From: Dechloromonas denitrificans
GTDB taxonomy: Bacteria > Pseudomonadota > Gammaproteobacteria > Burkholderiales > Rhodocyclaceae
Assembly: GCF_020510685.1 (NCBI RefSeq)
Contig: NZ_CP075185.1
Span: forward strand, 2,418,001-2,482,000
Reading direction: 5' to 3'
DNA length: 64,000 nucleotides
This document shows, piece by piece, positions 1-7,264 of this stretch (positions are counted from its first letter, which is position 1; each line of letters opens with the position of its first letter). The notes under the pieces were generated by a model. The model made no database searches and had not been told where the DNA came from. It was given only the letters and a program-made list of their open reading frames with translations. The translations under genes and the position numbers were made by a program.

Positions 1-600
1 ATCGTCCTTGCGCATGAACGCCAAGGGGTCGGCAAAGGGGGCCATGGCCCGGCGCAACTGCACCGGCGGGATAGTCAGATCGGCCTCGCTTTCGCCGTAG
101 GCGTTGTAATTCAGGCACTCGCCCAGGGCTTTGAGCTGTTTGATCTTTTCCTGATCAAGCCCGATCGATCGGGCCATCTCCTCGGCCATGGCCGACAAGT
201 TGTCGCCAAATGCACCAACCACTGCCCACTCACGAAAACGTCCCGCCAGATAGCGGTCAACCAGCAGGCTGGTACACACCTTGGCCGCCGGATCAAGGGT
301 CAAGCGCAGCAGCGTATGTTCGGGTGTCCGGGGAGCATGGTGATGGTCGAAATATTCGACGCTGACGCCGACGTTGAGCAGCTTGAAGAGCGCCTCTTCG
401 TTCGCACCGACTGGAATGTCGAGCACCGTCACCGAGTCTCCCGGACAGGCCATGACCCGGGCAAGGAGCCCGTGCTCGCGTTTGGCACCGGTAATCAGCA
501 CCGACTCCCGCGGCTCGGCAAGCCGTAGCTGTTGCAGGGAACACAGGCCGTCGGCATCGCCATTGAAAACATCGAAGTGGGTGTGCCGCGGCGCTTTCAC
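1..600 (-). CDS. DHH-family phosphoesterase, C-terminus outside window
   Basis: Reading the minus strand from a GTG at 600, the frame stays open to the window edge, giving the first 200 residues. Residues 9-18 (FDVFNGDADG) match motif I of DHH/RecJ-like phosphoesterases, with the metal-binding Asp pair. Residues 84-88 (FDHHH) are the DHH motif itself. Family members hydrolyse phosphodiester bonds in nucleic acids, dinucleotides or related small molecules with Mn or Mg; the exact substrate cannot be read from this fragment. GTG is the only plausible start, because a stop codon lies 29 codons upstream in frame and no ATG intervenes. The start overlaps the stop of a small possible upstream frame (GTGA). 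The family call is firm, the substrate unknown. Confidence 0.8.
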   Translation of the reverse strand, partial: MKAPRHTHFDVFNGDADGLCSLQQLRLAEPRESVLITGAKREHGLLARVMACPGDSVTVLDIPVGANEEALFKLLNVGVSVEYFDHHHAPRTPEHTLLRLTLDPAAKVCTSLLVDRYLAGRFREWAVVGAFGDNLSAMAEEMARSIGLDQEKIKQLKALGECLNYNAYGESEADLTIPPVQLRRAMAPFADPLAFMRKDD

Positions 601-755
601 GATGCTGCCCTGGCCACCGGTATCGAACCCCACTGGCGCTTCAACGACACAACCGGCATCTCGTTCGCGACGCTGATCTCGGGGCTATCGCTGTTCATGG
701 CACGCAATACCTCACGGCGGACTTGATGACACTGGCACCGGCCATCCGTTGCCAT
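597..755 (-). CDS. Possible 52-residue upstream ORF
   Basis: A 52-codon frame from ATG 755 ends in a TGA that overlaps the GTG start of the DHH gene by four bases, the arrangement typical of translationally coupled genes. The peptide contains Cys-Gln-Cys near residues 7-9 but resembles no family I recognise. It could be a real coupled gene, a leader peptide, or chance. The whole 601-861 interval otherwise shows nothing convincing. Confidence 0.2.
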   Translation of the reverse strand: MATDGRCQCHQVRREVLRAMNSDSPEISVANEMPVVSLKRQWGSIPVARAAS

Positions 756-861
756 GTTCCGATTCTGCGGCTCGGCAACGGTAGGGGCTATCCCGACTTC
801 CGGGTAGTCTCATTACCGCGAATCGATGAGCTGTTGCCCGCGGGAGATGGCGACTACCCGA

Positions 862-1755
862 TCAAAGCGGTGCAACCTGAAACTGGATCGATTCGACATT
901 TTCGGCAGAAGACGGTGCGCCAAGATAGATCCGGCCCTGGCCGAACAAGGCTTGTTCGTTGCGATGAACGAACAGCTCGACTTGATCGTCCAGAACAAGG
1001 TATGAGCCATTGGTGCTGTGATCGACATAAAAAAACCGGTCAAAACGGCGCTCTATGCTTCCATGTTCCCGAGAACAGCGCGGATCCAGCAGGGTAATGC
1101 CCGAGCCGGGCTGGCGGCCAAGGCTGAGCGATGGGCGCAGCGCGTCGATGCGCTGCGTTGCCCCGCGATAGTGCAGGTCGAGCCAACCGCCCTCCAGGCC
1201 CAGAGCCGAAAGGGCCGCCTGCGCAGCCGCCGGGTGACTCCCCTGCCAGGCAATCTGGCAGATATCCAGTCGCCGTTTGCCGCAACTGAGTGGCCAGTTA
1301 AGCGCGCCATCAACCGCCGACAGCAAGTGTGGAAAGACATTCAGGCGGCGCGGCAAGCTGAGCAGGATATGCGCCGGGTCGGCCAGCGCGGCAAGGCTTG
1401 AGGCCGGATTCGGACCATTCCCGGAAAAATAATGCGCTTCGCCGATCCGGTGACCTGAGCAAATGCCGACTCGCATCACCAGGGGCAGACTGGCATAGCG
1501 CGGCATTTCCGCCACCCGCTGCTGCATCTCGATGGCCGACTGCAAAGCTTCTCCGCCGTCGGCAAAGAAGGCGGTCAGATTGCCGCCGGCCCGGTATACC
1601 ACTCTGCCGCCATGGCGGACCAGTGTTTGCCTGATCCGCTTTTCGCAACGTCCGAGTACGTATTGCACTTCCTGCCGATCAAGGCTGTTGGCCAGCCCCT
1701 CTGCATCACTGACATCCACCGTCAGAACGGACAATGCACCACCACTCGTCGCCAT
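862..1755 (-). CDS. Degenerate class III cyclase-like domain fused to FHA domain
   Basis: A 297-residue protein if it starts at ATG 1755; codons further upstream look non-coding. Residues about 8-170 resemble class III adenylate/guanylate cyclases: LTVDVSDAEGL has the first metal-binding Asp. The usual GDG of the second motif reads GGN (residues 57-59, in RAGGNLTAFF), so the second metal ligand is missing and catalysis is unlikely. Residues about 205-290 form a forkhead-associated domain with the SREH and TNGS motifs that bind phosphothreonine peptides. The pairing suggests a cytoplasmic signalling or scaffold protein that reads Ser/Thr phosphorylation. It lies alone between the DHH gene and the DUF1178 gene, on the same strand, without tight coupling. 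Confidence 0.72.
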   Translation of the reverse strand: MATSGGALSVLTVDVSDAEGLANSLDRQEVQYVLGRCEKRIRQTLVRHGGRVVYRAGGNLTAFFADGGEALQSAIEMQQRVAEMPRYASLPLVMRVGICSGHRIGEAHYFSGNGPNPASSLAALADPAHILLSLPRRLNVFPHLLSAVDGALNWPLSCGKRRLDICQIAWQGSHPAAAQAALSALGLEGGWLDLHYRGATQRIDALRPSLSLGRQPGSGITLLDPRCSREHGSIERRFDRFFYVDHSTNGSYLVLDDQVELFVHRNEQALFGQGRIYLGAPSSAENVESIQFQVAPL

Positions 1756-1888
1756 GCCGCACCGTCGCACTCTTGATCTAAATTCACGCTTCGATCGTAG
1801 GAGTCCGCCACACGTCAGGAAATACGGCATTTGCCTTATTCGCGATAGGCAAATACCGGTAATGGGTCGGCAGACCCATGCGCCAGGA

Positions 1889-2347
1889 TCAGTTCAGATC
1901 CTCTTCCTTGATACTGGATAGACGCAGGATCGCGATTCCCTCTTCCTGCAAGGCTTCACACTCCTCTTCCGAGGCATCGCCACGAATCGGACGTTCGGGT
2001 GCTTCGTTGTAATGAATTTTGCGCGCCTCTTCGGCGAACGATTTGCCAACGTCCTCGCAGTTGTTGGCCATCGCCTGTACCAGTTGCCGATAGAGGGCCA
2101 GCACGTGGGTACCCGCCGGCATCATCGCCGTGCTGCCGCCGATTGATGTTGACGACGACTCCTCAACCGCTTCCTTGGAATGATGGGAACCAATGGCTAC
2201 TGCGGATGGCACACGCCGGACGATGTGGCTATCGCATTGCGGGCAGCAAACCATGTGACGTTCCTGTTGCGACTCAAAATCATCAGCACTTTGAAACCAC
2301 CCTTCAAACCGGTGATTGTTGTCGCAGCTTAAGTCGTAGATGATCAT
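1889..2347 (-). CDS. DUF1178 family protein
   Basis: A 152-residue cytoplasmic protein starting MIIYDLSCDNNHRFEGWF, characteristic of DUF1178. Four cysteines (C8 plus CCPQC near 34-38) suggest zinc binding like rubredoxin/FmdB-type ribbons. The C-terminus is acidic. Biochemical function is unknown. The ATG at 2347 lies ten bases from the CCA copy in the tRNA-Leu remnant, and its AGGA Shine-Dalgarno follows that CCA directly. Before the element inserted, this gene therefore probably sat immediately downstream of tRNA-Leu and may have been cotranscribed with it. Confidence 0.8.
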   Translation of the reverse strand: MIIYDLSCDNNHRFEGWFQSADDFESQQERHMVCCPQCDSHIVRRVPSAVAIGSHHSKEAVEESSSTSIGGSTAMMPAGTHVLALYRQLVQAMANNCEDVGKSFAEEARKIHYNEAPERPIRGDASEEECEALQEEGIAILRLSSIKEEDLN

Positions 2348-2356
2348 TGAGAGTCC

Positions 2357-2374
2357 TGGTGCCGGGACGGGAAT
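2357..2374. repeat. Far attachment site: remnant of tRNA-Leu 3' end
   Basis: The 18 bases TGGTGCCGGGACGGGAAT repeat the complement of the tRNA-Leu 3' end at 15714-15732 in the same orientation, with one base missing. The 13 bases at 2362-2374 are identical to 15720-15732. This is the footprint of tyrosine-recombinase integration into a tRNA 3' end. The one-base loss would break the acceptor stem, as expected in a copy no longer under selection. Confidence 0.8.
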
Positions 2375-2431
2375 GCAACAAACCGCTGAACGGATTGCTA
2401 TCAGGTGAAATCGAAAATCGTTGTTTTCGAG

Positions 2432-2452
2432 TTACCCCCAAATATACCCCCA
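2432..2452. promoter_or_regulatory. Paired TACCCCCA sites, candidate integrase arm sites (left end)
   Basis: Two copies of TACCCCCA start at 2433 and 2445, 12 bp apart. The same pair with the same spacing and orientation occurs at 15581 and 15593 near the other end. Matched paired repeats at both ends of a tRNA-integrated element are what arm-type binding sites of a tyrosine recombinase look like. Just upstream (2411-2430) is a 7-bp inverted repeat, TCGAAAA/TTTTCGA, with a 6-base spacer. Confidence 0.55.
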
Positions 2453-2536
2453 TCGAAACGTTGCTGGCACCTGTATTTTGTAAGGGCGCGAATCATACCA
2501 CCCCACCCTTGCCCATCAACGTGTCGCTGCCGCGTT

Positions 2537-2566
2537 GAGGGATATAGCCATTTGGACTATTCCCTC
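2537..2566. other. Imperfect inverted repeat in the left-end gap
   Basis: GAGGGATATAG pairs with CTATTCCCTC across a 9-base loop, with one bulge. It sits between the left arm-like sites and the end of the cargo gene. It lacks an adjacent T-run, so it is not a clear terminator. The rest of 2375-2623 shows no gene. Confidence 0.3.
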
Positions 2567-2623
2567 CCGAAAGAACACACTGATCGAGTAGGACCGTGCC
2601 TGATTTTCCTGATAGCGCGCCCC

Positions 2624-3400
2624 TTACACATCAAATAGCGGGCCGTGCATTTGCTCCCACGATGGATAGAGTGGTTCAGTAACCGTACGCAAATATGCGG
2701 CGAAATCTTGAATTGCTTTTGGCTTTTTTGTTAGGTCACGAAGTGGGAGCATTTTTGAATACGCCAACGCAGCACGCACCAACTGACGGGCATTCGGATA
2801 ACTGAACATGACATACCGCCTTTCGACACCGACCTGCAGTATCGGATGCAAAACCGGATCCCCAAACTTCGAAGATGGGTGAACTGCTTCATCCCTAAAT
2901 CTGTACAACTCGCCCAAAACCGATCGTAGATTCGCGATACCTTGCCTTTTTAGCCCGAAGGACACGCGCAACTGTTCTGCGACTTTCGCAAACCTTGCCT
3001 GCTTTTTCCGTGTATTCGGAGTATGCGCTGCTGGCTTGATAGGCATCCTCTCCAAAGTAGCCGCATACAGAGACTCAAAGAACGTTGCCGCAGCAACTGA
3101 AGCCTGGACGGAGGCCTTGAATTCTTGATCAATCAGCAGGTCGAGCTCAGAATCATTTTCAAACTCGCCAGCCGCCGATTTTTCGTGTGCAAGCTTTGCT
3201 TTGGCGAGATTTTCCATTGCGATCTCTAGCCAGTGGATGCAAGTATCCAATTGCAATTCGAGGCGGACAGAGCCTCCCGAAACGCCGTCCTGGTCATAGT
3301 TAATGACCATCCCCCCCACGGGGATACGAGGAGTAACTCCTCTTGAAACCCGTATCCCAACCGGAGCACCATTAGAAAAGCTGCATTTTGGCTGACTCAT
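2624..3400 (-). CDS. Cargo protein with HEPN-like RX4H motif
   Basis: A 258-residue soluble protein that I do not recognise as a named family. Predicted helices carry YRFRDEAVHPS near residues 167-176; R169-DEAV-H174 fits the RX4-6H signature of HEPN ribonucleases used in toxin-antitoxin and abortive-infection systems. The N-terminal 40 residues look unrelated and may bind a partner. A Shine-Dalgarno-like GAAGGA lies upstream of ATG 3400; ATG 3310 is an alternative start. It is the last gene before the far attachment site, next to an integrase, a usual place for accessory defence cargo. No antitoxin gene is beside it. The HEPN reading is inference from one motif. Confidence 0.5.
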   Translation of the reverse strand: MSQPKCSFSNGAPVGIRVSRGVTPRIPVGGMVINYDQDGVSGGSVRLELQLDTCIHWLEIAMENLAKAKLAHEKSAAGEFENDSELDLLIDQEFKASVQASVAAATFFESLYAATLERMPIKPAAHTPNTRKKQARFAKVAEQLRVSFGLKRQGIANLRSVLGELYRFRDEAVHPSSKFGDPVLHPILQVGVERRYVMFSYPNARQLVRAALAYSKMLPLRDLTKKPKAIQDFAAYLRTVTEPLYPSWEQMHGPLFDV

Positions 3401-3599
3401 GCCAAGAATCCTTCACAGGTCAAATAGCAATCATGGGGCGAAGTAGTGTTCAGCGTCCGCCCCCGCGAACCTCGTTTCAAATCAGCAAGTTTTCTCAGAA
3501 ACACAGCCCGCTACCTGCGAGCGCTTGCCGGCATCATGGACGCTCCAAGGTTTGCGTTCTTCCCTTTCAGTTATTCGCCAAGCGCCCCTAGTCAAAGGC

Positions 3600-4601
3600 T
3601 CATAGAGACCTATTTAGCGGCTCGACAATTTGAGCATCGTCAAGCTTGATGTAGCTATCCGACATGGCCTTTGTAGTGTGTCCGAGCAGCGCCTGGTAAT
3701 CGATCCCGGCCCGCTTTGCGTCGGTTGCTGACTTGCCGCGAATATCGTGGAAATGCACATCTTCGATGCCGGCTTCATTTCGGGCCTTTATCCACCATTG
3801 GTTCAGCTGCTGATAGTCGTACTGCTGGCCGCGCATCGTGCAGAGCAAGAAAAGGCCGCGCACCGGGCGCTTGATGGCCTTCGCGTTCTCGATAGCCAGG
3901 TCGAGGGCGGCATTGCGCTTGAACAGTTGCAGCTTTTCGGTTTTCTCCTGGCGGATGGTCAGGCCTTCCGTGGTGATCTGGCTCAAGTGAATATCGAGAA
4001 TGTCTCCGATTCTTGCACCAGTAACATACGAAAGGTCCATTGCTGCGCGAAGAACAGGGGTCGCCTTCTCACGAATGGCGATAAATTCTTCATCGGTGAT
4101 GTAGCGCTTGCGCCGGGCGACAGTCAGGTTTTCTACTTCCTTTGCCGGATTTCTATCGATGATTCCGCGGCGAATAGCAATGTTTAGGACCGTGGTAAGG
4201 ATTGACTTTCCGGTGTTGGCCATCACCTTCGAGTTGTGCCCGTCCTGCCACCCAGCAACGTGATGCGGCTTGATTTCAGCTACTGACGTGAATTCTTGGA
4301 ATGCCAATTTCAACTGTTTGGCCACAGCCTTGTACTGCTTCCGGGTGTTATCTGATAGTTTGGCAAATGTTTCGCATGCCATCCAGTCGTCGACCAGCGA
4401 TGCAAGCCCGTTTTCATTTCGACTGTCTGGAACAGCTTCGATCTCAGCCCACCGCCGGCGCGCTTCGTTGATCTCTTTGCCTAGGCCGATCCACTTACGA
4501 GGAATTCTCGTCGTGACGTAGTAAAACGTCCCGCACTTAAGGTGCATACGAGGTGGAAAATCGAGGTTGTTCTGGCGCTGACGACCTATTGCGGCTTTCA
4601 T
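3600..4601 (-). CDS. Phage tyrosine recombinase/integrase (second integrase)
   Basis: A 333-residue integrase with all catalytic residues: R197 (TGARIGD), H285-x-x-R288 (HDIRG), H308 (LLGHTT) and nucleophile Y317 (SDSYIK). The SAM-like core-binding domain is about residues 66-160. It catalyses site-specific recombination for phage integration and excision. It differs in family from the P4-type integrase at the other end of the element. Its start overlaps the stop of the DUF4224 gene by four bases (ATGA), the usual excisionase-integrase pairing of lambdoid prophages. It probably entered as part of a different phage. No attachment site of its own is visible. Confidence 0.9.
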   Translation of the reverse strand: MKAAIGRQRQNNLDFPPRMHLKCGTFYYVTTRIPRKWIGLGKEINEARRRWAEIEAVPDSRNENGLASLVDDWMACETFAKLSDNTRKQYKAVAKQLKLAFQEFTSVAEIKPHHVAGWQDGHNSKVMANTGKSILTTVLNIAIRRGIIDRNPAKEVENLTVARRKRYITDEEFIAIREKATPVLRAAMDLSYVTGARIGDILDIHLSQITTEGLTIRQEKTEKLQLFKRNAALDLAIENAKAIKRPVRGLFLLCTMRGQQYDYQQLNQWWIKARNEAGIEDVHFHDIRGKSATDAKRAGIDYQALLGHTTKAMSDSYIKLDDAQIVEPLNRSL

Positions 4602-4822
4602 TTCTTTCCCCAGTTCATATTCAATTTCGGCTCAGGGGGCGCCGTATCTCTGTTGGGAACATCAAGGGAAAGCATTTCCTCGACGTGCTTTCTGAGTACC
4701 ACAGGGCGCCCGGTAATGGCGTTGCGCTCGAACTTCCATCCACGCTTTTCCAGCCAACGGCACTGATCGGCTGAGCGCACATATCCGGTCAGTTCCCGGA
4801 CCTCTTCCTTGGTCAGGAACAT
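4598..4822 (-). CDS. DUF4224 small protein, probable excisionase-like partner
   Basis: A 74-residue protein starting MFLTKEEVRELTGY, with the DUF4224 pattern: Thr-Lys-Glu-Glu-Val, then LEKRGWKFERN and GRPVVLRKHVEE. Family members sit directly before phage integrases and are thought to act in excision or integrase control. ATG 4822 is preceded by an in-frame GTG at 4825. A GGGAAG lies 7-10 bases upstream. The last four bases overlap the integrase start. Confidence 0.75.
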   Translation of the reverse strand: MFLTKEEVRELTGYVRSADQCRWLEKRGWKFERNAITGRPVVLRKHVEEMLSLDVPNRDTAPPEPKLNMNWGKK

Positions 4823-4847
4823 CACTTCAGCACTTCCCGGTTAATCT

Positions 4848-5177
4848 TCATGCGGTCCTGCATCTTCCCGGCCTGTTTCTCGATACTTGTTTCAGTAGAT
4901 CGCTTAATTTGGCGTCATTTGTGGCGGATGTCGATGTGCCAGATCGACCCGCGCTTGTCGGGGACCAGTGCTTCGGCATCGTTTTAGAGGTCTGGCTGTA
5001 TTGGGCCCTCATCCACTCTATAAGATCTGCCTCAATGAACACCCACTGCCGCCCAGGCTTGCAGCCGGGGATTATGCCGGCACGAGTCTTCCGCATGAGC
5101 GCGTCTTCGCTCATGTGAAGTAATGCTGCAGCGGCAGTGAGGTCGAGGGTCTTCATCAGGTAATTGGTCAGGAACAT
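4848..5177 (-). CDS. Helix-turn-helix DNA-binding protein
   Basis: A 109-residue protein whose residues about 8-60 (LDLTAAAALLHMSEDALMRK, then GRQWVFIEADLIEWM) have the MerR/HTH_17 excisionase-type fold. The C-terminal half is polar and probably disordered. A strong AGGAGG lies ten bases upstream of ATG 5177; GTG 5180 is also possible. The first 14 coding bases and the GTG before them are the same as at the DUF4224 start. It is probably a phage regulator or excisionase. Confidence 0.65.
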   Translation of the reverse strand: MFLTNYLMKTLDLTAAAALLHMSEDALMRKTRAGIIPGCKPGRQWVFIEADLIEWMRAQYSQTSKTMPKHWSPTSAGRSGTSTSATNDAKLSDLLKQVSRNRPGRCRTA

Positions 5178-5317
5178 CACTCGAACACCTCCTAGCCCGC
5201 CATTTTCTGCGGTCGCCCCAGGACATAGCTTATTGCTTTCCCTCGTTTCTGGCACCCCGAGCCTGGAATATGCCGAAGGCTCGGGATGGGAGACTGCAGG
5301 GGCCTAGCGATTGGCCG

Positions 5318-5932
5318 TTATGGCAGAATACCGGAAGCCTTCCAGTCGAAAGGCTTGGATTCGATGGCGCCAGGGCAAGGTGCGAGCAGACGTTCCAAAA
5401 GCTGCGGCCAGACCTCCCGCAATGCTTGGCTGTCCAATACCTTGGGGCTGATGATTAGTTTGGCTTCCAGGCCGAAGACGCTCTTCACGAGCCGCAGCCC
5501 CTTCACCAAGTTCTCCAGGTCGTCCAGGTGGTCAATCTTGGCGCTGGCGAATGAAGCCGGTACGGCGCGGCCATCGTCAAGAGTCAGCCCGGTCAGCTCC
5601 TCCTCGGTCACACACTCGGCGTTCCCGACGGCGCCATCCCGATCCTGCCAACGGTGCATGTACTTCATCGCCCACCGGATGCTTTCGATGGCTTCTTTCG
5701 GCTCGCCGCGCTCGATCTGGCGAATGGCTTGGCTCAACTGCTGAAGCCCTTCATCGAATTCAGTCCAGCAAGTAACAGCGAGGCCGTAGGCGTCCCGCAT
5801 TACGTTGTCCAGTTCGGGCAGGTTGTTCGCCCTGGCCCACTGGCCTACCTCGTTGATGAGGTGCTTCATCGTGTTGATGTTGCGGGGACCATTACAGACG
5901 GCAGGGACAGGGGTATAGGTAAGGGTTTGCAT
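5318..5932 (-). CDS. Phage protein of unknown function
   Basis: A 204-residue soluble, acidic protein starting MQTLTYTPVPAVC. GGAG six bases upstream fixes ATG 5932 even though the frame is open for 37 more codons. Residues about 20-110 look helical. No domain is recognised. It follows a leader with an intrinsic terminator (6081-6102), so its expression may be controlled by attenuation or by a small RNA, as in phage immunity regions. The 5178-5317 interval contains no recognisable gene. Confidence 0.6.
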   Translation of the reverse strand: MQTLTYTPVPAVCNGPRNINTMKHLINEVGQWARANNLPELDNVMRDAYGLAVTCWTEFDEGLQQLSQAIRQIERGEPKEAIESIRWAMKYMHRWQDRDGAVGNAECVTEEELTGLTLDDGRAVPASFASAKIDHLDDLENLVKGLRLVKSVFGLEAKLIISPKVLDSQALREVWPQLLERLLAPCPGAIESKPFDWKASGILP

Positions 5933-5944
5933 GTTGCACTCCAT

Positions 5945-6150
5945 AGAAAGCGGATTTCCCCGCTCGCCCCCCGCCAAGAGGGTGAGCAGGCCGTGCAGGT
6001 TGGCGGACCAGTCTATGGGCTGGCAGGGGTTTCCCCCTCCCACACGGCCCGCCCATTGGGCGCAGCCATGCGACGGACGTAAAAAAACCGCGCTCGGCGG
6101 TTGTCCGCCATAGAATCCGGGCCGCCAAGCCCGCCTGCTGTTGTTTCAGC
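5945..6150 (-). other. Leader region with Ash/Icd-like reading frame and hairpins
   Basis: Between the unknown gene (start 5932) and the next gene (end 6270) there are 337 bases. Two minus-strand frames are open across it. One encodes GFFTSVAWLRPMGGPCGRG around 6078-6022, resembling the N-terminal part of Ash/Icd-like proteins that phages such as P4 encode beside their immunity RNA. The stretch is GC-rich with many inverted repeats. I read it as a phage leader or immunity-RNA region rather than a confirmed gene. From 6151 to 6269 I see nothing definite. Confidence 0.35.
6081..6102 (-). terminator. Intrinsic terminator inside the leader
   Basis: On the minus strand AACCGC, loop CGAGC, GCGGTT, then five further Ts: a 6-bp stem with a T-run. 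It lies about 150 bases upstream of ATG 5932 and would end transcripts coming from the operon at 6270-13755, or produce a short regulatory RNA. Confidence 0.6.
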
Positions 6151-6269
6151 ATTGCAAACAGGATAGCGTCAGGATGAATGCACGGTCAATACCCATCACC
6201 AAATCGGCCTCGAGCCACCGCAGCCAATCCGGGGCGCTGATCATCGGTTGATGGTCGCGCCCCTCCCCG

Positions 6270-6488
6270 TTACCTCCCCGTCACTACCCTTGCCGTAACC
6301 TTGCCGCCCTCCAGGGTCGAACGCCCCTCCTCGGCGAATTTAACCACCGACCGGGCCGGTATCCCGAGATAGATGGCAGCAGCCTTTGCATCCCACTTGA
6401 ATCGCTCCAGGGCGAGAAGGCAAAGGCGTTGAACTGTCGGCAGATTGTCGTACTTCACTGCCCTACTGCTTCCAATGAATGACGTCAC
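6270..6488 (-). CDS. Small phage protein, unknown
   Basis: A 72-residue frame with a GTG start at 6488; GTG 6458 is an alternative that avoids overlap with the gene before it. The helical segment KAAAIYLGIPARSVVKFAEE could be a helix-turn-helix, which would suit a regulator. Last gene of the long minus-strand operon. Confidence 0.45.
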   Translation of the reverse strand: MTSFIGSSRAVKYDNLPTVQRLCLLALERFKWDAKAAAIYLGIPARSVVKFAEEGRSTLEGGKVTARVVTGR

Positions 6489-6747
6489 CCCTCAAGTCTT
6501 CGGGATCAACAATCATCCCGAGGGAAAACATGTTTTCGATCATCTTGCGGGCTTCGGGATCAACCCACAGCAGAGGAACGTCGAGCCGCCCCACGATACT
6601 GGCCGTAGTGAATACCGGCGTTCCATCCTCCCGGTACCCATCTGCTTCAGGCAAAACCCCGAGTTGCTGCAACCTGGCCGCCGACTCGGCAATGGTGCGT
6701 GGTGTCATGGGGGTGTCGTCGGCCAATTCTGAGAGCGCTTGCATCAT
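6463..6747 (-). CDS. Small phage protein, unknown
   Basis: A 94-residue protein beginning with two Met codons (6747 and 6744). Its start overlaps the stop of the preceding gene (ATGA). Mixed alpha/beta composition with no recognised motif. Conserved operon packing supports real coding. Confidence 0.55.
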   Translation of the reverse strand: MMQALSELADDTPMTPRTIAESAARLQQLGVLPEADGYREDGTPVFTTASIVGRLDVPLLWVDPEARKMIENMFSLGMIVDPEDLRGDVIHWKQ

Positions 6748-6998
6748 ATTTTCTCATCACCATCGACAGACTCGACACACGGGCCATTGAATGCGCGGTT
6801 GAACTCCCGGCTGGCCCTTTCCCTGAATGCTGAATCAGTCTCGCCGGCTTGGCGGTTGATCTGCTGCCCGCCACAAAGTGCAGATGTTGGTCCGGCCTTC
6901 GGATCAACAATCATCCGAATAATCCTCATCGGCTCCAGCTCCAGCGGCGGGCGGTTCGCAGCTTCCAGCTTCTCAATCCTTTTCAGCAATACACTCAT
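6744..6998 (-). CDS. Small phage protein, unknown
   Basis: An 84-residue protein opening with a short coiled coil (LLKRIEKLEAAN), then a segment with RIIRMIVDP. Small proteins of this plan often precede terminase genes in phages; that is recollection of context, not proof, and no terminase follows here. Coupled by four-base overlaps at both ends. Confidence 0.55.
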   Translation of the reverse strand: MSVLLKRIEKLEAANRPPLELEPMRIIRMIVDPKAGPTSALCGGQQINRQAGETDSAFRERASREFNRAFNGPCVESVDGDEKI

Positions 6999-7264
6999 CG
7001 TGATTTCCTTTTTTCAGTAGTTGCCTCGAGGTCGGTGAGGCGTTTTTCAATGATGCTCAGTTCGTAGGCCTTGGCGATCTGGGACAGCATGAAGACCAGC
7101 CGACTGGCTTCTGCGGTATTGATGACCTTGCCCCTGGCCTCCCGATACACCCTCGCCATCTCCTGGCGGATGCACTCCGGATTGGCGAGATTAATTCGGG
7201 GGGTAGGTGGCAGCAGCTCACCAGAAAGCGCGCCACCTTCCGCCGTTTTTTTCGTGCGGGCCAT
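6995..7264 (-). CDS. Small phage protein, unknown
   Basis: An 89-residue protein, starting at ATG 7264, where the last A of the upstream TGA stop is the first A of the start (TGATG). The centre (INLANPECIRQEMARVYREA) and the C-terminal coiled coil (IIEKRLTDLEATTEKR) resemble small phage packaging-associated proteins seen before terminase genes. That resemblance is weak evidence. An in-frame TTG at 7267 is less likely as a start. Confidence 0.55.
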   Translation of the reverse strand: MARTKKTAEGGALSGELLPPTPRINLANPECIRQEMARVYREARGKVINTAEASRLVFMLSQIAKAYELSIIEKRLTDLEATTEKRKSR

